From assembly GCA_965215295.1 (NCBI GenBank), contig OZ244045.1, forward strand, positions 3,596,001-3,660,000: a DNA stretch of 64,000 nt, in the 5' to 3' direction. Shown here piece by piece: positions 1-8,949 of the stretch (the stretch's first letter is position 1; every line of letters begins with the position of its first letter). The notes below the pieces were generated by a model. It had not been told where the DNA came from and did no database searches. It saw nothing but the letters and a program-made list of their open reading frames with translations. This stretch comes from HK1 sp965215295 (lineage in GTDB: Bacteria > Pseudomonadota > Gammaproteobacteria > HK1). The translations under genes and the position numbers were made by a program.

Positions 1-7
1 CTTCACG

Positions 8-484
8 GTGGGATTCGCACGCTGGATCGAGGAGCGGCGCGACATCCTCGCGCACGTCGAGCGCACCGGCCGCTCCCTGGGGCTGCGTCTCGCGATCGAC
101 GACGATCCGGCCGGCCTGGCCGCCGACGTCGGGCGCCTTGCCCTGATCGTCATCGAGATCCCGAGCGCCGCCGACGGCCGGTTCTTCAGCATCGCCGCGC
201 GGATTCGCGAGCATCTGCGCTACCGGGGCGAGCTCAGGGCCACCGGAGACGTGGCCCCCGATCAGCTCTCGTTCATGCAGCGTTGCGGAATCAACGCCTT
301 CGAGCTGGGGGAGGAGGTCGATATCGACCGCTTCATCCGCCGCTACGAGCGCTTCTACCAGTCGAGCGGCGGCATGACCACCCGCGACAACCTGATCCGG
401 CTGGCCCGGCGGCGGTCCCGGCGCCCGGGCGGCGGTCCATCGTTCCAGGCGCGGACCACCACGGCCGGGTCGAGCCACGGATGA
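8..484 (+). CDS. DUF934 family protein, probably 5'-partial
   Basis: The protein resembles the DUF934 family of small proteins that accompany the assimilatory sulfite reductase gene in proteobacteria. Recognisable pieces are the stretch RIREHLRYRGELRATGDV (about residues 66-83) and the following MQRCGINAFELGE, the usual family signature. The first in-frame start is a GTG at base 8, but the frame is open to the window edge, so the true start may lie outside. The C-terminal tail after residue 130 is Arg/Gly rich and looks non-conserved. The family's function is not established; a role in sulfite or adenylylsulfate reduction is inferred from gene neighbourhoods known for the family, which cannot be checked here. 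Confidence 0.72.
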   Translation: MGFARWIEERRDILAHVERTGRSLGLRLAIDDDPAGLAADVGRLALIVIEIPSAADGRFFSIAARIREHLRYRGELRATGDVAPDQLSFMQRCGINAFELGEEVDIDRFIRRYERFYQSSGGMTTRDNLIRLARRRSRRPGGGPSFQARTTTAGSSHG

Positions 485-546
485 GCGCTCGTCCGGGGCG
501 GAGGCGCCTGTCCGTTTTCCGGGCCGCCGCGGCGGCGTGACGGGGG

Positions 547-2352
547 CTACGGCGCCGCGCCGCCGAGCGTGAACACGGCGATCCGCCCGGTCCGGCCGCG
601 GACGGCGACCTCGCCGATCGGTTCGAGGTCGAAGCCCTCGACCCGCGCCGCGGTCGCCTCGGAGACGAGGATGCGCGTGCCGAGGTCCTTGTTGAGGGCT
701 TCGAGCCGGGCCGCCAGATTGACCGCGTCACCGTGCACCGTGTAGCTCGACCGGCCCTTCGCGCCCACCGCGCCCGCGACCAGCCGGCCGGTGTTGACCC
801 CGATGCGGTTGCCGATTCGTTGACCCGCGAACTCGCGGCATCGGGTCGCGGCCTGCATCTCCATCGCCGCCCGCAGGGCGTTGGCGGCATGGGCGGAGTC
901 CGGCACCGGCACGTTGAACGTCGCGAGGATGGCGTCGCCCTGGAACTGGGTGACGACCCCGTGGTGGCTCTCGAGGATCGCGACCATCGTCTCGAAGTAC
1001 TCGTTGAGCAGCTCGAAGATGCCGGCCGGGCCGAGGGTCTCGGTCAGGGCGGTGAAGCCTTCGAGATCGCAGAACAGCACGGTCGCCTCGGACTGCTCGG
1101 GGGCAAGCTCGCCGCCTTTGCTGAGCAGCGTCCTCGCGACGTCGGTGGGCACGAACCGGCCCAGGGTCTCGCGGATCGTCTTGTTCTCCCTCAGCCCTGC
1201 CACCATCCGGTTGAACGAACGGTTCGCGTCGTCGAATTCCGCCACCCGGCTCGGCGGCAGCACGGGGACCTCGTCGAAACGCTCTGTCTCGATGGAGCGC
1301 GCCGCCGCCGCGATCGCCTGGATCGGCCGGCTCGCACGAGCGCCGAGCCACATCGCGACCACGACGGAGACGACGAGCACCGCGAGTCCCGCGAACATCG
1401 CGGCCATCAGGCGCTCGAAATCGTTCCTTTCGTCCTTCCCGGTATTGACGTAGGCCCCGATGGTCCACGGCGCCGGACCGTAGCGGTGGATGTCGCGGTA
1501 CAGGAAGACATGGTAGTCGTCGCCCACGCTCACCCCCGAGGCACTCGCCTCGGTCAGGCCGCGCAGGATGAACATGTCCTTCTCGTCCGGCGACCAGATG
1601 CGCTCGAGCACCGTGTCCCCGAGGGCTTCCAGGGTGACGAGCGGCTGGTCGAGATCGGTGATGGCGGGCGCCCACGCGATCAGCAGCGGATGCGCGAGGA
1701 CGTGATCGCGATCGTAGAGGATGAACGGGGTGACCCCGGTCTCGGTGCTGGTCGACGCAAGGCGCAGCGACAGGTCGGAGATGGTCACGACCTGGGCGAA
1801 CATGCCGGCGAACTCGCCGTCGATCCGGATCGGCGCGTCATGGAGCACGACCGTCGTGCCGAGGGTGTGGGTCCAGAACGGAGGCCGCCACCGCGAGCCC
1901 GTCTGCGTCTTCCCGGCGTCGAGCCACTCGATGGTCTCGGGGTCGCTCGACCAGTCCTCCACCACCGGCGGGGCGGGGAAGCGTCCCCATCTGCGGATCC
2001 GCCCATGACGATCGACGATGCCGATCCCCGCAACCTGCGGCGTCGCGCTCAGCGCGCCGAGGATGAACGTGTCCAGCGCCTGCGTGTCGTCGAGGCCCAC
2101 GTTGCCGAGCTCGATCTGCTCCACCGCCCACTGTGCCTGCCGCATCACCGGCTGGAGCTGCGATTCGATCCTTCGCTCGAGCATGTCCACGAGCGCCTCG
2201 GAGCGCGCCGCGACGAGCTGGCGGGTATTCTCCGTCGCGCTCGACAGCCCGAGGAACAGGGAGACGCCGACCGCGAGCGCGACCAGGGTGGCGAGACCGG
2301 CCACCGCGATCGCGGCAATCGGGACCTGGACGCGGTGCGCCCGGTCGGTCAT
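547..2352 (-). CDS. membrane class III adenylate/guanylate cyclase with HAMP domain
   Basis: This 601-residue protein makes a cyclic nucleotide from ATP or GTP in response to an external signal. It has an N-terminal membrane segment (about residues 10-33), a periplasmic sensor region of about 270 residues of the Cache/CHASE kind, a second membrane segment (about 320-345), a HAMP linker and a C-terminal class III cyclase domain. The cyclase motifs FCDLEGFTALTE and FQGDAILATF supply the two metal-binding aspartates, and NLAARLEALNKDLG follows. The frame stays open far upstream on the minus strand, but the start MTDRAHRVQVPIAA lies directly before the first membrane segment and just after the M24 gene stop, so I use it. 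The gene follows the M24 gene by 14 bases and may be co-transcribed. Confidence 0.85.
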   Translation of the reverse strand: MTDRAHRVQVPIAAIAVAGLATLVALAVGVSLFLGLSSATENTRQLVAARSEALVDMLERRIESQLQPVMRQAQWAVEQIELGNVGLDDTQALDTFILGALSATPQVAGIGIVDRHGRIRRWGRFPAPPVVEDWSSDPETIEWLDAGKTQTGSRWRPPFWTHTLGTTVVLHDAPIRIDGEFAGMFAQVVTISDLSLRLASTSTETGVTPFILYDRDHVLAHPLLIAWAPAITDLDQPLVTLEALGDTVLERIWSPDEKDMFILRGLTEASASGVSVGDDYHVFLYRDIHRYGPAPWTIGAYVNTGKDERNDFERLMAAMFAGLAVLVVSVVVAMWLGARASRPIQAIAAAARSIETERFDEVPVLPPSRVAEFDDANRSFNRMVAGLRENKTIRETLGRFVPTDVARTLLSKGGELAPEQSEATVLFCDLEGFTALTETLGPAGIFELLNEYFETMVAILESHHGVVTQFQGDAILATFNVPVPDSAHAANALRAAMEMQAATRCREFAGQRIGNRIGVNTGRLVAGAVGAKGRSSYTVHGDAVNLAARLEALNKDLGTRILVSEATAARVEGFDLEPIGEVAVRGRTGRIAVFTLGGAAP

Positions 2353-2366
2353 TGCGGGTTCCCGGC

Positions 2367-3611
2367 TCAAAGCAGCTTCGCGTCGAACGGATAGGTCATC
2401 AGCGGCAGCGCACCGTCGCGGGTGAGCAGCACCTGGTCCTCGAGCTTCACGCCGTACGGCGCGCCTTCCCTGCCGGCGTAGCATTCGAGGCACCACACCA
2501 TGTTCTCCTGAAGCTCGCGCTCGGGCAGGGCCTTGTGGCCGACGCCGTCCTCGTAGAGGTACGGGATCCCCGGCCCCTCGTCCTCGAGCCCCGCCTGGTG
2601 CGCCATGCCTCCGTAGCGCAGGTTGCGGTACTCGGGCGGGAGCTGCGGCGCCGCGCGCGCGAACTCCTCGAAGGTCATGCCGGCCTTCATCGTCTCGCGC
2701 ATCCCGTTCACGCAGTCGTAGGCGATCCGGTAGACCTCCTTCTGGCCTTCCGTCGCCCGCTCTCCGCACAGGAAGGTGCGCGAGAAGTCGATGACGTAGC
2801 CTTCGAAGCCGTTCGCGTCGGTGTCGATCCCGACCAGATCGCCCGGCTGCACGAGCTTGTCGTGCGCCTCCGACATCCAGGGGTTGGTATTGGCGCCGGT
2901 CGCGATCAGGCGGGTGAACATGAACTCGCCGTGAAGGCGGAACAGCGACTCGTTCAGCACCGCCATCAGCTCGTGCTCGCGGACGCCGGGACGGACGGCG
3001 GCCTCGAAGTCGGCCATCATCGCATCGCCGATGGTCCCGTTGACGAGCATCAGCTTCACTTCCTGCGGCGTCTTGACCTCGCGCGCATCGACGGTGGCGG
3101 GGGTCGGATCGGTGATCTCGACGCCGAGGTCGGCAAGTGCGCGGAACCCGTTGCCGTCGAGCTTGTCGACCGCGAGCGGCTCGCCGGCGCAGCCCAGCTC
3201 GCGCATGACGTCCTTGACGCCTTCCGCCCACTTGCGGGCGAGCCCGTACCCCTGGTGTCCCATGAACTGGTAGCCGCGGTGGGGCCGGACGTCCTTCACG
3301 TGCTTCTCGGCGACGTGCATCGAGACCGGATACTCGAAGAGCACGGGGTCGCCCTCGGCCGCGACGACGCAGCAACGGGCGAACGTCGATGCCGTCCACA
3401 CCCCCATCACGTCGACCCCGGTGGCGTAGCGGATGTTCGCGGGGTTGTAGAAGAGCGCGATGGGGACGTCGCGCTTGCGCATCATCGCCTGGAGCCGTTC
3501 GAGCCGCTCGCGGCGCAGCGCCGTGAAGTCGAGGTCGGCCATGGTGGGAACCCGCATCGTCTGCACGTGGGGCTCGGGGGGGCGGTGCCGGTGCGGGTCG
3601 CCGACGTTCAT
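2367..3611 (-). CDS. M24 metallopeptidase-fold protein, DddP-like
   Basis: This 414-residue protein has the pita-bread fold of M24 aminopeptidases but looks closest to the DddP branch, some members of which cleave dimethylsulfoniopropionate to dimethyl sulfide and acrylate. The segment GIDTDANGFEGYVIDFSRTF carries D263, D265 and D275, and further ligands are H338, E376 and E391 (in KLEDQVL). The spacing matches the six iron ligands of DddP as I recall them, including the extra first Asp that ordinary M24 peptidases lack. The start at 3611 has a good ribosome site (AAGGAGAG). An ordinary Xaa-Pro peptidase or another methylated-osmolyte hydrolase is also possible. The nearby demethylation genes make an osmolyte role plausible but do not prove it. 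Confidence 0.68.
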   Translation of the reverse strand: MNVGDPHRHRPPEPHVQTMRVPTMADLDFTALRRERLERLQAMMRKRDVPIALFYNPANIRYATGVDVMGVWTASTFARCCVVAAEGDPVLFEYPVSMHVAEKHVKDVRPHRGYQFMGHQGYGLARKWAEGVKDVMRELGCAGEPLAVDKLDGNGFRALADLGVEITDPTPATVDAREVKTPQEVKLMLVNGTIGDAMMADFEAAVRPGVREHELMAVLNESLFRLHGEFMFTRLIATGANTNPWMSEAHDKLVQPGDLVGIDTDANGFEGYVIDFSRTFLCGERATEGQKEVYRIAYDCVNGMRETMKAGMTFEEFARAAPQLPPEYRNLRYGGMAHQAGLEDEGPGIPYLYEDGVGHKALPERELQENMVWCLECYAGREGAPYGVKLEDQVLLTRDGALPLMTYPFDAKLL

Positions 3612-3700
3612 CGGAGGACTCTCCTTGTGGGCAGTTCGCCATGGAGCGATGGCGGGGGCGAATCTTCCTCCAACGCCGAGCGGTGCGGAAGCCGTGACGA

Positions 3701-4570
3701 CTAACGCGGAGCCTCGCCCCGGAGCGTGGTGCGGTGCATGTAGCGGCGCTGCGGGAGTGCGTAGTCACAGACGGCGAGGTGCTGGGTCGGGATGTTGTCC
3801 CACATCAGGAGGTCGCCGGTGCGCCAGCGGTGCCGGTAGACGAATTCGGGCCGGGTGCAGTGGGCGCACAGCTCGTCCAGCAGATCGCGGGCCTCATCCT
3901 CGGGGAGGCCCAGGATGCGGGAGGTCTGGCCTTCGTTGACGTAGATGTTCTTCCGGCCGGTGTGCGGGTGGGTGCGAACCACCTTGTGGACCACCGGTGG
4001 AGTCTTCTGCCGGTGTGCGTCGCTCAGCGCCGCGTCCGGGTCGCCGTCCGCCACCAGCTTTGCGTGGCGGCTGGCGAGGCTGAACTCGGCCTTCAGTCCG
4101 GCGATGCGACGCTTCATGGGCTCGGACAACGCGTCGTACGCGGCCGCGGTGCTGGCGAACAGAGTGTCGCCCAAGGGGGCGCCCGCCGCGTCGTGCGGCA
4201 CCTCGATGGCGAAGAGCAGGGAGCCGCGGCTCGGCGCCGCCATGTAGGAGAGGTCCGAGTGCCAGTAGCGGCCGGCGTCGTAGATGCCGACGTGACGGCC
4301 GCCGTCCATGACGTTGGAGACGATCAGGATCTCGGGATGCTCGGGGTGGAGGTACTGATCGAGGACGTGTATCTCGAGCTCGCCGAATCGGCGGCTGAAG
4401 TCGATATGCCGGACCTCGTCGATGGTCTGGTTTCGGAACAGCAGCACGGAATGCTCGTTCCAGGCGCGCTCGATGGCGGCGAAGGTCGCGTCGTCGAGAC
4501 CCCGCGCCAAGTCCGTGTCGCGCACCTCGGCGCCGAGTGCCGCATCGAAGGGTCGAATGTCCGGGGTCAT
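3701..4570 (-). CDS. TauD/TfdA family Fe(II)/2-oxoglutarate dioxygenase
   Basis: This 289-residue protein belongs to the TauD/TfdA family, non-haem iron enzymes that use 2-oxoglutarate and O2 to hydroxylate a small organic substrate, often releasing sulfite from a sulfonate or cleaving an ether. The iron ligands are H104 and D106 in WHSDLSY and H264 in TQHLAVCDY; an arginine at 276 or 280 would bind 2-oxoglutarate. Length and motif spacing are normal for the family. It is encoded on the same strand as the M24 gene, 89 bases upstream of that gene's start, so the two may form one catabolic unit. The substrate cannot be told from sequence; taurine is only one option. Confidence 0.88.
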   Translation of the reverse strand: MTPDIRPFDAALGAEVRDTDLARGLDDATFAAIERAWNEHSVLLFRNQTIDEVRHIDFSRRFGELEIHVLDQYLHPEHPEILIVSNVMDGGRHVGIYDAGRYWHSDLSYMAAPSRGSLLFAIEVPHDAAGAPLGDTLFASTAAAYDALSEPMKRRIAGLKAEFSLASRHAKLVADGDPDAALSDAHRQKTPPVVHKVVRTHPHTGRKNIYVNEGQTSRILGLPEDEARDLLDELCAHCTRPEFVYRHRWRTGDLLMWDNIPTQHLAVCDYALPQRRYMHRTTLRGEAPR

Positions 4571-4646
4571 CGTCGCAGCCTCGCTCCGTCGTCATCGGTC
4601 CGACCGCCTCCCCCGCTCTGCGGGGCCGGGCGTGGTGCTGCGGTGC

Positions 4647-5651
4647 TCACCCGAAGCGCCGGCGCAACGCGGGCATCACCTTCTCCGCGTAGAGGTCGAT
4701 GAACCGCCGCTGATCCGGCCCCGGGGCGTGGAACACGAGGTGCCGGAAGCCGAGCTCGACGTAGGGCGCGATGCGCTCGACATGCTCTTCCACCTCGGTC
4801 GACACGATCCACCGGCTCGCGGCGCGCTCGGCCGGCAGGGCGTCGGCGAGGCGCTCCATCTCGGCCGGGTCCTCCACTCCCATCTTCTCCTCCGGCGAGA
4901 GCGCGAGCGCGGCCCAGTGCCGGGTGTCCTCCATCGCCCGGGTCCGGTCGGCGTCGAACGAGACCTTCATCTCGATCGTCAGCTCGACGCTCCCCTCCCC
5001 GCGCCCCGCCTTCGCCATCCCCTCGCGCACCGCCGGCAGGAGAGTGTCGGAGTAGAGCCCGGGCTTCTTGCCGCTGGTGCAGATGAAGCCGTCCGCGACC
5101 CGGCCGCCGAGCCGCGCCGCAACCGCCCCCGAGGCCGCGACATAGAGCGGGACCGGAGTGTCCGGGCGGTCGTAGACGGTCGCGTTCCCGGTGCGGTAGT
5201 ACTCGCCCTCGTAGGTGACCCGCTCCTCGGTCCAGAGCCTTCGCATCAGCTCGATGGACTCCTTGAGCCGGCGGAACCGCTCGCGGAACGGCGGCCACTC
5301 GCAGCCGATCGAGGGAACTTCGTTCAGCGATTCGCCGGTGCCGACCCCGAGCATCACCCGGCCCGGATACATCGCGCCGAGGGTGCCCATCGCCTGCGCC
5401 ACGATGGAGGGGTGGTAGCGGAACGTCGGGGTGACGACGCTGGTGCCGATCGTCGCCGTCGAGGTGCGCTCGCCCAGCGCACCGAGCCAGGCGAAGGAGT
5501 AGGGGGCGTGGCCGCCGGTGTGGCGCCACGGCTGGAAGTGATCGCTCACCATGATCGAGTCGAACCCCGCCCGCTCCGCATGCACGGAGAATTCGAGCAG
5601 ATCGCGCGGCCCGAACTGCTCCGCGGAGGCCTTGTAACCGAGCTTCAGCAT
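4647..5651 (-). CDS. fgd: F420-dependent glucose-6-phosphate dehydrogenase
   Basis: This luciferase-like monooxygenase-family protein oxidises glucose 6-phosphate to 6-phosphogluconolactone and reduces the deazaflavin F420. It strongly resembles actinobacterial FGD1 along its whole length, starting LKLGYKASAEQF and including VSDHFQPWRH, TPTFRY, GVGTGESLNE and DGFICTSGK. The F420 and substrate residues D37, H38, W42, E107 and N110 match the mycobacterial set (D39, H40, W44, E109, N112) with a constant offset of two. I chose the ATG at 5651 because conservation begins there; an in-frame ATG at 5684 would add 11 unrelated residues. The next gene upstream encodes the lactonase for its product, which supports the assignment. 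F420 synthesis genes are not in the window. Confidence 0.88.
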   Translation of the reverse strand: MLKLGYKASAEQFGPRDLLEFSVHAERAGFDSIMVSDHFQPWRHTGGHAPYSFAWLGALGERTSTATIGTSVVTPTFRYHPSIVAQAMGTLGAMYPGRVMLGVGTGESLNEVPSIGCEWPPFRERFRRLKESIELMRRLWTEERVTYEGEYYRTGNATVYDRPDTPVPLYVAASGAVAARLGGRVADGFICTSGKKPGLYSDTLLPAVREGMAKAGRGEGSVELTIEMKVSFDADRTRAMEDTRHWAALALSPEEKMGVEDPAEMERLADALPAERAASRWIVSTEVEEHVERIAPYVELGFRHLVFHAPGPDQRRFIDLYAEKVMPALRRRFG

Positions 5652-5733
5652 CGTGCGGCTCCCTGGCTGGGCACCATGTACCACCGATCCGCGGCCGCGG
5701 GGAGGCCGAGACCCCCGGCTTCCCGGCGCCGGC

Positions 5734-5961
5734 GCCGGCTCATGCGCCGGAGCGATCCGCGGAGGGGCCGGGCACGCTCGCCGCCGCCTCGTCGGCGAAG
5801 AGAATCGAGTCCCGCCGGGTGACGCGGCCAGCGGGGATCGTACCGGAGCCGGCTCATGCGCCGGAGCGATCCGCGGAGGGACCGGGCACGCTCGCCGCCG
5901 CTTCGTCGGCGAAGAGAATCGAGTCCCGCCGGGTGACGCGGCCGGCGGGGATCGTACCGTC
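5734..5961. repeat. 114-bp tandem duplication of the pgl 3' end
   Basis: Two nearly identical 114-base units lie head to tail (5734-5847 and 5848-5961). The right-hand unit is the 3' end of the lactonase gene, including its stop; the left-hand unit repeats it downstream of the stop. The unit is exactly 38 codons, so the second copy is in frame with the gene but untranslated. Only a few positions differ, so the duplication is recent or kept uniform. Confidence 0.93.
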
Positions 5962-6567
5962 GCCCGCTCGCAGCCTCGCGAGCATCGCCGCTTTCGATGC
6001 GCCCGTCACCACCCACATGCGCTCCGCCGCCCTGTCGATCGCGGGACGGGTCAGGGTCATGCGCCGCCGGCCCTGGTAGGGCCCGGCCATCGTGACGTCC
6101 CGGTCCGCGACGTCGAGCGCCCGGTCCCCGGGCACGAGGGAGGCGGTGTGTCCGTCTTCGCCGAGCCCCAGGTGCACCAGATCGAGCCGCCCGTCACGGC
6201 CGTGCCGGGCCATGGTCCGCGCGTATGCGTCGCAGGCCCGGCCGGGGTCCTCGTCCGTGACCGGCATGAGGTGGAGGTTTCCGTCCGGCAGCCCGGATCG
6301 CCCGAGGATGGCGGCGAGCCGGGTGGCGTTGCGGTCCGGGTCGCCGTCCGGCGCCTCCCGCTCGTCGACCTGGAAGACGTGTACGCCGGTCCACGGGAGA
6401 TCCAGTCCGGTCAGGCGTTCGAGCATCTTCCACGGCGTGCGTCCGCCGCTCAACGCGACGCAGAACGCGCCATGCCCGGACACCGCGGCCCGAGCCCGCG
6501 CCGCGACATGGGCCGCCGCCGCCGCGGCGACACCGGAGTCGGTACCGCTGATCTCGATTTCCAGCAT
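5854..6567 (-). CDS. pgl: 6-phosphogluconolactonase
   Basis: This 237-residue enzyme of the SOL/DevB type hydrolyses 6-phosphogluconolactone to 6-phosphogluconate in the oxidative pentose-phosphate pathway. Family motifs are CVALSGGRTPWKML (about 35-48), QVDEREAPDGDPDRN and LVHLGLGEDGHTASL, the last holding the catalytic histidine. It lies directly upstream of the F420-dependent glucose-6-phosphate dehydrogenase on the same strand, so the two would carry out consecutive steps. Its last 36 codons are duplicated downstream of the stop. It starts 12 bases from the stop of the reductase gene, suggesting a metF-pgl-fgd transcription unit. Confidence 0.88.
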   Translation of the reverse strand: MLEIEISGTDSGVAAAAAAHVAARARAAVSGHGAFCVALSGGRTPWKMLERLTGLDLPWTGVHVFQVDEREAPDGDPDRNATRLAAILGRSGLPDGNLHLMPVTDEDPGRACDAYARTMARHGRDGRLDLVHLGLGEDGHTASLVPGDRALDVADRDVTMAGPYQGRRRMTLTRPAIDRAAERMWVVTGASKAAMLARLRAGDGTIPAGRVTRRDSILFADEAAASVPGPSADRSGA

Positions 6568-6579
6568 CGGGAAGGCCGC

Positions 6580-7533
6580 TCAGTCCGGAGGGACGTCCAC
6601 CTCGAACCCCTGCCCGTCCTCGCGCATCTCGAACCGGCCGTCGATGACGGCCCGAACCCACTGGGCCGACCTCTTCAACCCCCCGAGCGGGTAGACGTGG
6701 ACGCCGTGGATCCCGCATCCGGGGTCGGTGGCGCGATATGCCGCGAGCGCGGCGACTAGGCGGTCGGGGGCGGAGACCCTGAGCAGCCTCGCGACGTTCC
6801 GGGCCTGGCGGGTGAGGAACCGCATCGACGGACCGACTCCGCAGGCCCTGGCGTGGCCGATGAGCGCCTTCAGCGACGCGAGGCCGGGGATGCCGACGCA
6901 GACCGGGAGCCGGTTGCCCTCGGCCCGGATGCGCCGGTCCCAGGCGATCACCGGGGCGGCCTCGAAGCAGAACTGGGTGACGACGTACAGGGAGGCGCCG
7001 GTCCGCTCGGCGAAAGCGTTCTTCCACGCGAGCGCCGCGCGGAGCTCGGCGTCCGGGATGTCGGGGCTGCCCTCCGGGTGTCCGGCGACGCCGATCCGCG
7101 TGATCCCGTACCTGTCGAACAGTCCGGAATCGAGGAGCTGCATGGTGTTCGAGAACTCGCCCAGCGGCCGGTCGACCGCGCCACCGATGAGCAGGACCTG
7201 ATCGACGCCGGCGTCGCCGGCGAGGCGGGCGAGGCTCTCGTCGAGGAACGCGCGGTCCGGCACGCTGCGCGCCGCGATGTGCGGGACGGGTTCGAATCCC
7301 TCGCGGCGCAGCCGGGCCGCGACCTCGATCGTGTCCGCGAAGTTCGAGCCGGGCAGAAAGGTGATGAAGACGGTCGCCCCGGGCCGCAGATGGGTGCGGT
7401 AGTCCGCGATCTTCGCTGCCGCCGCGGGTGTCGTTTCGGTGGTGAAGCTCGACAGCAGATCGATGATCGGCTGCTTCGGGGACGGCGTCGTATCGGGGTC
7501 CCCGGTACGCTCGGCGGGTTGCGGCGTCACCAT
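6580..7533 (-). CDS. metF: methylenetetrahydrofolate reductase family protein
   Basis: This 317-residue flavoprotein of the MetF family interconverts 5,10-methylene- and 5-methyl-tetrahydrofolate. Recognisable parts are the N-terminal FTTETTP region, VFITFLPGSNF, AARLRREGFEPVPHIAARS and LLIGGAVDRPLGEF, all typical of the barrel. The frame extends upstream to 7749 with low-complexity sequence, but MVTPQPAERTG at 7533 is preceded by AAGGGAGAG and is the likely start. Together with the corrinoid methyltransferase genes to the right, it would let methyl groups that arrive on tetrahydrofolate be oxidised, or supply methyl-THF for methionine. It is not a textbook MetF in its N-terminus, so a dedicated demethylation paralogue is likely. 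Confidence 0.75.
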   Translation of the reverse strand: MVTPQPAERTGDPDTTPSPKQPIIDLLSSFTTETTPAAAAKIADYRTHLRPGATVFITFLPGSNFADTIEVAARLRREGFEPVPHIAARSVPDRAFLDESLARLAGDAGVDQVLLIGGAVDRPLGEFSNTMQLLDSGLFDRYGITRIGVAGHPEGSPDIPDAELRAALAWKNAFAERTGASLYVVTQFCFEAAPVIAWDRRIRAEGNRLPVCVGIPGLASLKALIGHARACGVGPSMRFLTRQARNVARLLRVSAPDRLVAALAAYRATDPGCGIHGVHVYPLGGLKRSAQWVRAVIDGRFEMREDGQGFEVDVPPD

Positions 7534-7827
7534 GCGCTCTCCCTTGAACCGCGGCCGTCGCGTCCGGTGTGCGCCGCCCGTGGATCCTTCCACCGTCGGA
7601 GCGGGGACATCCGCGGCCGGCTCCGGGTGTCGGCGGCGCCGGAGGCCGGTCCCGCCCGCGACGGGACGTTCGACTCGAGGGCAGGGGCCGGCCGGCCGCG
7701 GTGGATTCTCGCCATCGCGGGAGCCGCGGCTGTCACGGGAGCGACGCATCCGGACGTCATGGCGTCACTCCGGCGCGGGCGGGAGCCCATCACTCGGACT
7801 TGGGCGCTTCGAGCCCCGGGGCCGGGG

Positions 7828-8400
7828 CTACGCTCCGCTCCAGTCGAACGAGACCACCGAGGCGTGGAAGTCGTCGATCTCGTCGCTGTCGCACGACAGC
7901 ACCCGGAATCCGTATCCCGACGGGCCCGCCCGGTCGTTGTCCGCGATGGTCCGATTGGCCACCCAGTAGTCCGAGTACTGGTGCGCGAGCACGAGGAACA
8001 TCGACGCGGCCGGGGCCGCGATGCCGTCCTCGGGCCCGAGCCGGGTGTTCATCGGGCGCGGGGTCTTCCAGTCGAGGAGGAGCCCGGCCGATGCGCCGGA
8101 CACGGCGGGCGCGACCATCGCGCGCTGGATCTTCCAGGCGTAGGAGCGGCCGAGCATCCTGACTCCGGTCGCCGGCATCACGCACAGCATCGCGTGCCGG
8201 TGGTCTCCGCGCACCGGGAGGGAATCGAGGAAGGCGTCGCGCGCGGCCACCGGATAGGCGCCGTAGACGGAGGTGTCGCCGTCTCCGGCCGCCTCGACGA
8301 TCCGGGCCGCCGCGTCGAGGTCGAGCAGCTCGGGCGCGGTCCAGTCGAGGCTCTTCAGCGCGTCGTGGTCGAACTCGGGGATCGGGAATCGTTTGGCCAT
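7828..8400 (-). CDS. conserved-looking protein of unknown function (190 aa)
   Basis: I do not recognise this protein. The start MAKRFPIPEFDHDALKS at 8400 has a moderate AGAGGA ribosome site; the open frame upstream is low complexity. It has no signal peptide or membrane segment. Notable features are aromatic and acidic patches such as YAWKIQRAMV and HQYSDYWVANRTI. It lies between the MetF-like gene and the corrinoid methyltransferase cluster and is divergent from the small virulence-factor-family gene. That position suggests an accessory role in C1 metabolism, but the sequence itself gives no reaction. Confidence 0.55.
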   Translation of the reverse strand: MAKRFPIPEFDHDALKSLDWTAPELLDLDAAARIVEAAGDGDTSVYGAYPVAARDAFLDSLPVRGDHRHAMLCVMPATGVRMLGRSYAWKIQRAMVAPAVSGASAGLLLDWKTPRPMNTRLGPEDGIAAPAASMFLVLAHQYSDYWVANRTIADNDRAGPSGYGFRVLSCDSDEIDDFHASVVSFDWSGA

Positions 8401-8408
8401 CCGGACTG

Positions 8409-8491
8409 TCCTCTGCGTAGGCGCGGGCGGTCTCGCGCGGATCGCCTCCGGCAAGGGACGGCAAAACCGTCCTCTGCGTGGGCGCGGGCGG
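8409..8491. repeat. short direct repeat in a divergent intergenic region
   Basis: A segment reading CCTCTGCGTAGGCGCGGGCG recurs 60 bases away with one change. It lies in a 549-base gap (8401-8949) between two divergently transcribed genes. Apart from this repeat I see no gene, RNA or strong promoter in the gap; the reading frames there are compositional. Confidence 0.55.
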
Positions 8492-8949
8492 TCCGCCGTC
8501 TTCACCGGCGCGGAGCCGGGCGCCCCGCTCGTCGCGTCCCGTGCCGCCGGCCGGGCTCCACCGGGGGGGATATTAGCAACGAGCCGGGGCGCCGCAAGCA
8601 TCGAATCACGCGGCGGCCGAGGGCGAGTCCGCACCTGCGCACCGCGATGTCCGATCGAGGTGAAGCTCCCCCGGGTCGTTTCGGGAATCGGTGCAGCCGC
8701 ATCCGGCGACGCCGGGCCGCCCGGTGCACGCCATCATGTGGACGGGCGGCCCGGAGACCGCGCCCGGCCGGTGCGCGACGGCGGGACGATGCGATGGAAT
8801 TGCCGTCGCGCCCGGCCGGGTGCACCATCGCTCTTCACCGGCGGAGCCGGGACACGTACATTCCGGGCCCCCGCCGCGTCGAGCCGGCGCGGCGGGTCCG
8901 CACACCCCGGGGAACGAAGCCCCGCGACGCAAGACATCAGGAGGACGCG

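Noticed and set aside
2353..3768. N-terminal extension of the cyclase frame on the minus strand
   Set aside because: It overlaps the M24 gene antiparallel in frame phase only, has Arg-rich shadow composition, and the cyclase has a natural start at 2352.
7270..7310. tRNA-like TTCGAATCC segment
   Set aside because: GGTTCGAATCC lies within the MetF coding frame and has no acceptor stem or anticodon arm around it.
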